Assembly (NCBI GenBank): GCA_035048815.1
Contig: JAUCBN010000005.1
Location: 13,232,517 to 13,296,516 of the forward strand
Origin: Abelmoschus esculentus
Lineage: Eukaryota > Streptophyta > Magnoliopsida > Malvales > Malvaceae
Direction of reading: 5' to 3'
Length of the DNA: 64,000 nucleotides
Shown piece after piece: positions 51,784 to 62,550 of the stretch. The position numbers and the translations under genes were made by a program. The notes beneath the pieces were generated by a model. It did not search any database and was not told the DNA's origin. It saw only the letters and a program-made list of their open reading frames with translations. Numbering within the stretch: the first letter of the stretch is position 1; every line of letters starts with the position of its first letter.

Positions 51784-52880
51784 TTATTAACTATTTCAAC
51801 TCATAAAATTTGAATTAATAACATCTGGTTTTCGTTTTGCTGGGATTAGAACGTGCATGTCTAAAAACGCTTTATTGAGAATCCGTTTGAATTTTAACCG
51901 AGTGAAAAGCTGAAAATTTTAGATTAATCTATATAATTTTGTTCAAAATCCAATATTTAACTATTTGAACTCATAAATTTTGAGTTAACAACATCTAGTT
52001 TTCGTTTTGTTGGGATTAAAACGTGCTTGTCTAAAAAGGCTTTATAGAGAATCCGTTCGAATTTTAACCGAGTAAAAAGATGAAGATTTTAGATTAATCT
52101 GTATAATTTTGTTCAAAAGCCAATATTTAACAATTTGAACTCATAAAATTTGATATAATAACATCTTGTTTTCGTTTTGTTGGGATTAGAACGTGCATGT
52201 CTAAAAAGGCTTTATAGAGAATCCGTTCAAATTTTAATCATGTACAAAGTTGTAAATTTTAGATTAATATGTATAATTTTATTCAAAACCCATATTAACT
52301 ATTTAAACTCATAAAATTTGATTTAATAACATCTTGTTTTTGTTTTGTTGCGATTAGAACGTGCATGTCTAAAAAGGCTTTACTGAGAATCTGTTCGAAT
52401 TTTAATCGAGTAAAAAGTTAAAAATTTTAGATTAATCTGTATAATTTTGTTCAAAAGCCTATAGTTAACTATTTGAACTCATAAAATATGATTTAATAAC
52501 ATCTTGTTTTCTTTTTTTTGGGATTCGAACGTGGATATCTAAAAAGGCTTTATAGAGAATTCATCCAAATTTTAACCGAGTAAAAAGCTAAAAATTTTAG
52601 ATTAATCTGTATAATTTTGTTCAAAAGACCATATTTAACTATTTGAACTCATAAAATTTGACTTAAAACATCTGGTTTTTGTTTTGCTTGGATTCAAACG
52701 TGCATGTCTAAAAAGGCTTTATTGAGAACCCATTCGAATTTTAACCGAGTAAAAAGCTGAAAATTTTAGATTAATCTGTATAATTTTGTTCAAAAGCCCA
52801 TTATTAACTATTTCAGCTCATAAAATTTGAATTAATAACATCTAGTTTTCGTTTTGCTGGGATTAGAACGTGCATGACTA
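51784..52880. repeat. Six-monomer period in the satellite (1017 bp)
   Basis: The marker TTATTAACTATTTC with TTTGAATTAATAACATC occurs at 51784 and again at 52801. It is followed in both by CTAAAAACG at 51861 and 52878, offset 1017, close to six monomers of 170. The same marker is also at 49814. Confidence 0.8.
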
Positions 52881-55800
52881 AAAACGTTTTATTGAGAATC
52901 CGTTTGAATTTTAACCGAGTGAAAAGCTGAAAATTTTAGATTAATCTGTATAATTTTGTTCAAAATCCAATATTTAACTATTTGAACTCATAAATTTTGA
53001 TTTAACAACATCTAGTTTTCGTTTTGTTGGGATTAGAACGTGCATGTCTAAAAAGGCGTTATTGAGAATCTGTTCGAATTTTAATCGTGTAAAAAGCAAA
53101 AAATTTTAGATTAATCTGTATAATTTTGTGTAAAAGCCCATATTTAACTATTTGAACTCATAAAATTTGATTTAATAACATCTTGTTTTCGTTTTGTTGG
53201 GATTAGAACGTGGATGTCTAAAAAGGCTTTATAGAGAATCCGTTCGAATTTTATTCAAGTAAAAAGCTGAAAATTTTAGATTAATCTGTATAATTTTGTT
53301 CAAAAGCCCATATTTAACTATTTGCACTCATAAAATTTGATTTAATAATATCTGGTTTTCGTATTTTGGGATTAGAACGTGCATGTCTAAAAAGGCTTAT
53401 TTGAGAATCTGTTTGAATTTTAATAGAGTAAAAAGCTGAAAATTTTAGATTAATCTGTATAATTTTATTCAAAAGTCAATATTTAACTATTTGATATCAT
53501 AAATTTTGACCTAAAAACATGTGCTTTTCGTTTTTTTGGGATTAGAACGTGAATGTTTAAAAAGGATTTAGTGAGAATCCGTTCAAATTTTAGACGAGTA
53601 AAAAGATTAAAATTTTAGATTAATCTGTATAATTTTGTTCAAAAGCCCATATTTAACTATTTTAACTCATCAATTTTGATTTAACAATATCTTGTTTTCG
53701 TTTTGTTGGGATTAAAACGTGCTTGTTAAAAAAGGCTTTATATAGAATCTGTTCAAATTTTAACCGAGTAAAAAGTTGAAAATTTTAGATTAATCTGTAT
53801 ATTTTTTGTTCAAAAGCCCATATTTACCAATTTGAACTCATAAAATTTGATTTCATAACATCTGGTTTTCGTTTTACTGGGATTAGAACGTGCATGTCTA
53901 AAAAGGCTTTGTTGAGAATCCGTTCGAATTTTAACCGAGTAAAAAGCTGAAAATTTTAGATTAATCGGTATAATTTTGTTCAAAAGCCCAAATTTAACTA
54001 TTTGCACTCATAAAATTTGATTTAATAACATCTGGTTTTCGTATTTTGGGATTAGAACGTACATGTCTAGAAAGGCTTTATTGAGAATCCGTTCGGATTT
54101 TAACCGAGTAAAAAGCTAAAAATTTTAGATTAATCGGTATAATTTTGTTCAAAAGCCCATATTTAACTATTTGATATTATAAATTTGGATTTAACAACAT
54201 GTGGTTTTCGTTTTTTTTGGGATTAAAACGTGCTTGTCTAAAAAGGCTTTATAGAGAATCTGTTCTAATTTTAACCGAGTAAAAAGCTGAAAATTATAGA
54301 TTAATCTGTATGATTTTGTTCAAAAGCCCATATTTAACAATTTGAACTCATAAAATTTGATTTCATAACATATGTTTTCGTTTTACTGGGATTAGAACGT
54401 GCTTGTCTAAAAAGGCTTTATTGAGAATCCCGTGGAATTTTAGCCAAGTAAAAAGCTGAAAATTTTAGATTAATCTGTATAATTTTGTTAAAAAGCCCAT
54501 ATTTAACTATTTAACTCATAAATTTTGATTTAACAACATCGGATTTTCGTTTTGTTGAGATTAAAACGTACTTGTCTAAAAAGGCTTTATAGAGAATCTG
54601 TTCAAATTTTAATCGAGTAAAAAGCTGAAAATTTTAGATTAATCTGTATAATTTTGTTCAAAAGCCCATTGTTAACTATTTGAACTCATAAAATTTGATT
54701 TAATAACATGTTGTTTTTGTTTTGTTGGAATTAGAAAGTGCATGTCTAAAAAGGCTTTATTGAGAATCCGTTTGAATTTTAACCGAGTAAAAAGCTGAAA
54801 ATTTTAGATTAACCTGTATAATTTTTGTAACATCCGTTTTTGGGGTTATTAGTTAGGCTTAGTTAGGTGAATTCGATTCGAGACGAATCGGGTTCTCCGG
54901 TTCATTAATTCCGGGAAAAAAATAAAATAAGGATATTTTTAATTAAGTAAAATAATTATTTGGAAGGTGGTTTGAAATATTAAAATATGTTTCAAAATTA
55001 AAAGAAAATGATTTGGATTTTTATAATGATTTTTAATTATGCTTAATTATGCATAAATGACCAATTTGTAATTTTTGGAAATTTGGGGGACTTAATTGTA
55101 ATTTTCGGCAATTACATTGTTTTAGTGACTAAATTGAAAGGCAAGCTAAACTTAGAATCCTTAGAGGGCCATAAACCCATTTTTAATTTTAATGATGATT
55201 TATTCACCAAAATAAATATTTTAATTACTTTAATTTGATTTCTTAATCATTTTCTCCTAAAACTACTTTTTACCCAATTTTCTCTCATCTTTTTCTCTCA
55301 TTTTCTCTCCACTTTCTCATCATCTTTTCTTCACAATTCCTTGCTGATTTTTGCATCTTTTTACATCATTTGCATCATCTATCCATTCTTTACAAAACCT
55401 ATGCATTGATTTCATCAAATCTACATCAAATTGCAAGGAATCAAGAAGGGGAAAATCTCCTAATTTTGGTGAATAGATCTTAAAGGTAATTTTCTGGATT
55501 TTTATTATTTTTTAAGGTTCTTTATTGAAATTCCCAAGTATTAGCTTGCTAGTCTTTGAATAAACACTTGATTCAATATTTTTAATGTTAGATCTAATGT
55601 TTTTGTTATTTTTTTTTTGAGATCTTTATGGATCTTGTTTAATGCTGGAAATTGTATGATTTCAATCATGTTTTTATGATGATTTAATGGTTAATTGAAT
55701 CTTGATTTGAGATCACATTAATTAAATCCCGGATAATGAAATCGGTGTAGATTTAAGGTGTTTTTCGGTTGTGTTATGGGCTGTTTTAGATGCTTAGATT

Positions 55801-56594
55801 TTGCTGGAGATATAAGGAAGGTTTTGATGTGTTTTTGGATCATAATTGAAGTGGTTTAGATGTTAGATTCGTTAGGTTTGGGCTGATGTTGTTCGGATGC
55901 GTTTCGGCTTAGTTTTCGGTCTTTTCGGCTAAGTTTTTGGTAGTTTAATGGTGATCGGATATGGCTGTTGGTTTGAGCATGTTATGATGTGAGAATGCTC
56001 TGTTTTTAATGTTGTAGAAGAGGTACAAGAAGAAGCTTGATTGCTGGTGCGTTTGGTGCGATCATCGGAAAGTGGCGAAAGCTTGTTTCGCTTGTTGGTG
56101 AGTGGTTTTCGGATTTAAAGCGCAATGCGTTTGGTACGTTCTGTTTTTGGGGGCTATGGAAGAGTGTGAAAACCTTTCATAGTTCAAGAGTAAGTAAAGT
56201 ATTTGTTTTTGATGAACCGATATGAGTTTCGACAATTTTGACAAAGGTATTTTATTGGTAATGCAATGGGATTTATGTAAGTGCATAAGCATGTTTTGAA
56301 TTGATGCATATTTGAGAGATACTTGCTGAAATGCATAGCTTATTTAGCATCCATGATTATGGAAAACTATGAGAAATGTTTTGGAATACAACATGGTTAT
56401 TTGCCTTATACATGATGGTGCCTTTGGGCATGGCTTTGGTTCATTTGTTGAACATTTTATGCATGCATTATGAGCAGCAAGTTATCATGCACATTTGATT
56501 TTGATATTAGCTTAGTGACACTAACTTTAGTTTCGAATACGAATGACATGTCATTAGGATTGAGTGCACTATAAAATAAAGAGAATTTTGAATT

Positions 56595-56850
56595 TGCCTA
56601 CACGCGTAACAAGGGGATTTTGTGTCTAACGAGCGTGGTAGAGCCACCTACACGCGTAACAAGGGGACTTTGTGTCTAACGAGCGTGGTAGAGCTTGCCT
56701 ATATGTAAACTAGGGTGACTTTGTGTCCAACCGTACATATAGTTGACCCATACGTAGACAAGGGCGACTTTGTGTCCAACCGTGCGTAGTGGGGGATAAC
56801 ATGTATACAAGGGGGACTAAGTGTCCGACCGATGCATGTTGAAAAGGATC
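56595..56850 (+). repeat. LTR minisatellite in solo LTR
   Basis: Two nearly identical leading units of about 57 bp (CTACACGCGTAACAAGGGGA with GTGTCTAACGAGCGTGGTAG) are followed by three standard units. The first two have lost the GTGACTTTGTGTCCAACCG form seen elsewhere and have been duplicated together, which marks this LTR as a distinct lineage. Confidence 0.8.
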
Positions 56851-57554
56851 CGTGTATTCGGTGAACCAAAGGTTCACATTAAGTGTTCACTTCAAAGCCA
56901 ATATACATACATAAAATTGAGGAAAGGTTTGAGCATCATTTGTAAATTGTTTTAAAATGGTTATGTGAACTCAAGGATGCATATGTTTTAATGAAGTTAG
57001 ATATGAAATTTTGGCATACATGATTTGACAAGTATTGCACATTATGGTTTCTTCATGGTTTTAAATAAATGCATTGATGATTATTTGTGGAGCTACCTCA
57101 CTAAGCAAATTTGCTTAAGCTCTCTTTTCATCTTTGCAGAAAAATAAGGACACTTGGAGCTTCGTTCGGGGCAAGTAGACCAAGGGGGAAGATCACTTGA
57201 ATTTTGGTATGTTTTTGGAAAATAAATTGGGCAAGACAATGTGTAACAAAATTTATGAGAGAAGTGAGGATTTTAGGCTTTGTTTCATAGTGTAATAAGA
57301 CCATCATTGTTTGATATTAATTACTGAACTTTGGATTGCTTGTATTGTTGAAGCATGTTCTAGCATGTGTATGTTGGATTGATATGTTGTAAATCACTTT
57401 TCCTAGGGAGCATGCCTATAGCTTGAATGATGTTCATGACGTAGTTGATTATGTGCCATATGTTGCTAAATATGTTTAGGATTGATGCATCTAGTGGTGG
57501 TATCTAATGATTGAGTATACAGCTTTTGGTGTGCACTTAGTGTAATGAATTATT

Positions 57555-57775
57555 TGGTTCCAGACCCAAAGTTTCGAAACCTTTGATTGAAGGTTCCGAA
57601 ACCATTGTCAAATAGTTTCGAAACCTTCATAAGGTTTCGGAACCTTTCGGGCAGTTTCAATTCTGGGAAGCTACTGGACGTGATAAGTTTCGAAACTTTC
57701 AGGGGAAGTTTCGAAACCTTTTTCAAAAAGTTTCGGAACCTCTTGGAAGGTTTCGAAACCTTTGATCACCTAGAT
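57555..57775 (+). repeat. A-type TTTCGAAA palindrome cluster
   Basis: It aligns closely with 42351-42575, with several cores changed to TTTCGGAA. The spacing and order of units are kept, which shows a common origin of the clusters in the solo LTRs. Confidence 0.85.
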
Positions 57776-58552
57776 TTGAAAGTTACTAGAAATTGTATTT
57801 TGGTCCCGGTTATCTTCCTTTGTTCGATTAAGGTACTTGTAGATGTTATTTTGAGCTGAAATTTTGCATGCATGCTTAAAGTTGATTTAATTTCAAGATG
57901 GGTAACTTAATTTGGATGAAGTCCTTGTATTTTGGGAAATTTACATTTTGGTCCCTAAATTAAAGAAACATGCAATCGATGATGTTAGAATGATCCGTTT
58001 CAGTTGAAATTTGCGGTGAAGAATACTTGGGTGTTTAATTGAACATTGATGGAAAGAATTTCTACTTTTCTAATCGTATTTTAAAAGTTTTACGTTTTAG
58101 TCCTTAATCCATGTTGGTATTTAATCGGATGGTTGTTTATGATTAATGTGTTACCGACAATGCTTTGCTTGAAACCTTGTCACATAGGAATAAGATTGTG
58201 CATCTAGTAAGATAAAATAAAAAAAAGTAACGGTTTTAGGGTTGTTTATCGAATCGAACCTTCACGGGTTTGGTTTGATATTCCCCGTGTAACCCGTTAG
58301 TGCCGGTTTCGTCTAGGCCGGGCTAAGGGGGTTACAATTTTTTTCATAAGATCATATTTAAGAATTTGAACTCATAAAATTTTATTTAATAACATCTGGT
58401 TTTCGTTTTATTGGGATTAAAACGTGCATGTCTAAAAAGGATTTATAGAGTATCCGTTCGAATTTTAATCGCGTACAAAGCTGAAAATTTTAGTTTAATT
58501 TGTATAATTTTGTTCAAAAACCCATATTTAACTATTTGAACTCATAAATTTT

Positions 58553-59375
58553 GTTGGGATTAAAACGTGCTTGTCTAAAAAGGCTTTATTGAGAATTCTT
58601 TCAAATTTTAACTGAGTAAAAAGCTGAAAATTTTAGATTAATCTGTATAATTTTGTTCAAAAGCCCATATTTAACTATTTGATCTCATAAAATTTGATTT
58701 AATAACATCTGGTTTTTGTTTTGCAGGGATTAGAACGTGCATGTCTGAAAAGACTTTATTGAGAATCCGTTCGAATTTTAACCGAGTAAAAAGCTGAAAA
58801 TTTTAAATTACTCTGTATAATTTTGTTCAGAAGCCCATATTTAACTTTTTGAACTCATAAAATTTTATTTCATAACATCTGGTTTTCGTTTTGCTGGGAT
58901 TAGAACGTGCATATCTAAAAAGGTTTTATTGAGAATCCGTTCGAATTTTAATCGAGTAAAAAGCTGAAAATTTTAGATTAATCTGTATAATTTTGTTTAA
59001 AAGCCTATAGTTAACTATTTAAACTCATTAAATTTGATTTCATAACATTTGGTTTTCGTTTTACTGGGATTAGAACGTGCATGTCTAAAAAGTCTTTATT
59101 GAGAATCTATTCGAATTTAAACGAGTAAAAAGATGAAAATTTTAGATTAACCTGTATAAAATTTTTAAAAGCTCATATTTAACAATTTGAACTCATAAAA
59201 TTTTATTTAATAACATCTGATTTTCGTTTTGTTGGGATTAAAACGTGCATGTCTAAAAAGGTTTTATAGAGTATCCGTTCGAATTTTAATCGTGTACAAA
59301 GCTGAAAATTTTAGTTTAATCTATATAATTTTGTTCAAAACCCATAGTTAACTATTTGAACTCATAAAATTTGAT
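58553..59375. repeat. Higher-order unit, copy A
   Basis: It matches 60709-61531 at a constant offset of 2156. Shared private variants include GAATTCTTTCAAATTTTAAC, GCATGTCTGAAAAG, AATTTAAACGAGTAAAAAGA, CCTGTATAAAATTTTTAAAA and GAGTATCCGTTCG. Its 3' neighbour (59359-59975) is copied separately at the window end. Confidence 0.88.
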
Positions 59376-59975
59376 TTAATAACATCTGGTTTTCGTTTTC
59401 TGGAATTAGAACGTGCATGTCTAAAAAGACTTTACTGAGAATCCGTTCGAATTTTAACAAAGTAAAAAGCTGAAAATTTTAGAATAATCTGTATAATTTT
59501 GTTCAAAAGCCCATATTTAACTATTTAAACTCATAAATTTTTATTCAACATCATCTGGATTTCGTTTTGTTGGGATTAAAACGTGCTTGTCTAAAAAGGC
59601 TTTATAGAGAATCCGTTCAAATTTTAACCGAGTAAAAGACCGAAAATTTTAGATTAATCTGTATAATTTTGTTCAAAACCCCTTAATTAACTATTTTAAC
59701 TCATAAAATTTGATTTAATAACATCTAGTTTTTGTTTTGTTGGGATTAGAACGTGCATGCCTAAAAAGGCTTTATTGAGAATCCGTTCGAATTTTAACCG
59801 AGTAAAAAGCTGAAAATTTTAGATTAATATGTATAATTTTTTTCAAAAGACCATATTTAAAATATTTGATTTAATAACATTTTGTTTTTGTTTTGTTTGG
59901 ATTAAAATGTGTATGTCTAAAAAGGCTTTATAGAGAACCCGTTCCAATTTTAACCGAGTAAAAAGCTGTAAATTT
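59359..59975. repeat. Segment identical to the last 617 bp of the window
   Basis: As read base by base, 59359-59975 equals 63384-64000, offset 4025, including rare features such as TTTACTGAGAATCC, AACATCATCTGGATTTCG and TTAAAATATTTGATTTAATA (a shortened monomer). The copy continues beyond the window. Confidence 0.92.
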
Positions 59976-60708
59976 TAGATTAATTTGTATAAATTTGTTC
60001 AAAAGCCCCTAATTAACTATTTGAACACAAAAAATTTGATTTAATAACATCTTGTTTTCATTTTGTTGAGATTAGAACGTGCATATCTAAAAAGGCTTTA
60101 CAGAGAATCCGTTCGAATTTTAACCGAGTAAAAAGATGAAAATTTTAGATTAATTTGCATAAATTTATTCAAAAGCCCATTTTTAACCATTTTAACTCAT
60201 AAAATTTGATTTAGTAACATCTAGTTTTCGTTTTGTTGGGATTAAAACGTGCATGTCTAAAAAGGATTTATAGTGAATCCGTTCATATCTTAACCGAGTA
60301 AAAAGTTGAAAATTTTAGATTAATTTGTACAATTTTTAACAGAAGCCCATCTTTAACTATTTAAACTCATAAAATTTTAGAACGTGCATGTCTAAAAAGG
60401 CTTTATAGAGAATCCGTTCGAATTTTAACCGAGTAAAAAGCTAAAAATTTTAGATTAACCTGTATTATATTATTCAAAAGCCCATATTTAACTATTTGAA
60501 CTCATAAAATTTTATTTAATAACATCTAGTTTTCGTTTTGTTGGGATTAAAACATGCACATCTAAAAAGGCTTTATAGAGCATACGTTCGAATTTTAATC
60601 GTGTACAAAGCTGAAAATTTTAGATTAATCTGTATAATTTTGTTCAAAACCTATAGTTAACTAGTTGAACTCATAAAATTTTATTTAATAACATCTGGTT
60701 TTCGTTTT

Positions 60709-61531
60709 GTTGGGATTAAAACGTGCTTGTCTAAAAAGGCTTTATTGAGAATTCTTTCAAATTTTAACCGAGTAAAAAGCTGAAAATTTTACATTAATCT
60801 GTATAATTTTGTTCAAAAGCCCATATTTAACTATTTGATCTCATAAAATTTGATTTAATAACATCTGGTTTTCGTTTTGCAGGGATTAGAACGTGCATGT
60901 CTGAAAAGGCTTTATTGAGAATCCGTTCGAATTTTAACCGAGTAAAAAGCTGAAAATTTTAAATTACTCTGTATAATTTTGTTCAGAAGCCCATATTTAA
61001 CTTTTTGAACTCATAAAATTTTATTTCATAACATCTGGTTTTCGTTTTGCTGGGATTAGAACGTGCATATCTAAAAAGGTTTTATTGAGAATCCGTTCGA
61101 ATTTTAATCGAGTAAAAAGCTGAAAATTTTAGATTAATCTGTATAATTTTGTTTAAAAGCCTATAGTTAACTATTTAAACTCATTAAATTTGATTTCATA
61201 ACATTTGGTTTTCGTTTTACTGGGATTAGAACGTGCATGTCTAAAAAGTCTTTATTGAGAATCTATTCGAATTTAAACGAGTAAAAAGATGAAAATTTTA
61301 GATTAACCTGTATAAAAATTTTAAAAGCTCATATTTAACAATTTGAACTCATAAAATTTTATTTAATAACATCATATTTTCGTTTTGTTGGGATTAAAAC
61401 GTGCATGTCTAAAAAGGTTTTATAGAGTATCCGTTCGAATTTTAATCGTGTACAAAGCTGAAAATTTTAGTTTAACCTATACAATTTTGTTCAAAACCCA
61501 TAGTTAACTATTTGAACTCATAAAATTTGAT
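60709..61531. repeat. Higher-order unit, copy B
   Basis: This is copy B of the unit at 58553. From 60897 it is also repeated at 61916 with an offset of 1019 bp, six monomers. Differences from A and C are a few substitutions. Confidence 0.88.
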
Positions 61532-61899
61532 TTAGTATCATCTTGTTTTCTTTTTGTTTGGATTAGAACGTGGATGTCTACAAAGGCTTTATAGAGAATC
61601 CGTTCAAATTTTAACCGAGTAAAAAGCTGAAAATTTTAGATTAATCTGTATAATTTTGTTCAAAAGCCCATATTTAACTATTTGAACTCATAAAATTTGA
61701 TTTAATAACATCTTGTTTTCTTTTTGTTGGGATTAGAATGTGGATGTCTATAAAAAGCCTTTATAGAGAATCCGTTTGAATTTTAACCAAGTAAAAAGCT
61801 GAAAATTTTAGGTTAATCTGTAATATTTTGTTCAAAAGCCCATAGTTAACTATTTGAACTCATAAAATTTGATTTAATAACATCTAGTTTTCGTTTTGC

Positions 61900-62550
61900 T
61901 GGGATTAGAACGTGCATGTCTGAAAAGGCTTTATTGAGAATCCGTTCGAATTTTAACCGAGTAAAAAGCTGAAAATTTTAAATTACTCTGTATAATTTTG
62001 TTCAGAAGCCCATATTTAACTTTTTGAACTCATAAAATTTTATTTCATAACATCTGGTTTTCGTTTTGCTGGGATTAGAACGTGCATATCTAAAAAGGTT
62101 TTATTGAGAATCCGTTCGAATTTTAATCGAGTAAAAAGCTGAAAATTTTAGATTAATCTGTATAATTTTGTTTAAAAGACTATAGTTAACTATTTAAACT
62201 CATTAAATTTGATTTCATAACATTTGGTTTTCGTTTTACTGGGATTAGAATGTGCATGTCTAAAAAGTCTTTATTGAGAATCTATTCGAATTTAAACGAG
62301 TAAAAAGATGAAAATTTTAGATTAACCTGTATAAAATTTTTAAAAGCTCATATTTAACAATTTGAACTCATAAAATTTTATTTAATAACATTGTATTTTC
62401 GTTTTGTTGGGATTAAAACGTGCATGTCTAAAAAGGTTTTATAGAGTATCCGTTCGAATTTTAATCGTGTACAAAGATGAAAATTTTAGTTTAATCTATA
62501 TAATTTTGTTCAAAACCCATAGTTAACTATTTGAACTCATAAAATTTGAG
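61900..62550. repeat. Higher-order unit, copy C
   Basis: This is copy C, offset 1019 from copy B (for example GAGTATCCGTTCG at 61425 and 62444). The B-C pair is tandem, so one six-monomer unit has been duplicated side by side. Confidence 0.88.

Larger units (their letters stand above)
44089..54835. repeat. 170-bp satellite array, middle block
   Basis: The same monomer family and orientation as the left block. A run of monomers at about 45340-46140 is unusually uniform and all of one haplotype. A truncated monomer lies near 49045 (AAAATTATAGAGAATATG) and another near 51268 (GAGAATCC joined to TATATTTAAC). Segmental copies are listed separately. There is no gene; the ORF at 53810-54007 is a chance opening. 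The block continues in phase across the solo LTR at 54836. Confidence 0.97.
54836..58336 (+). mobile_element. Solo LTR inserted in phase in the satellite
   Basis: It runs from TGTAACATCCG to CTAAGGGGGTTACA, 3501 bp. The perfect target duplication ATTTT is at 54831-54835 and 58337-58341. Satellite resumes at the same monomer position (TGTATAATTTT, then TTTTCATAAG), so the insertion was clean. It has the CT-rich leader (55260-55335), splice-like sites, a minisatellite with diverged units (56595-56850) and an A-type palindrome cluster (57555-57775). Read ORFs such as 56037-56225 fall in the exon-like part of the LTR and show no protein similarity I recognise. Confidence 0.96.
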
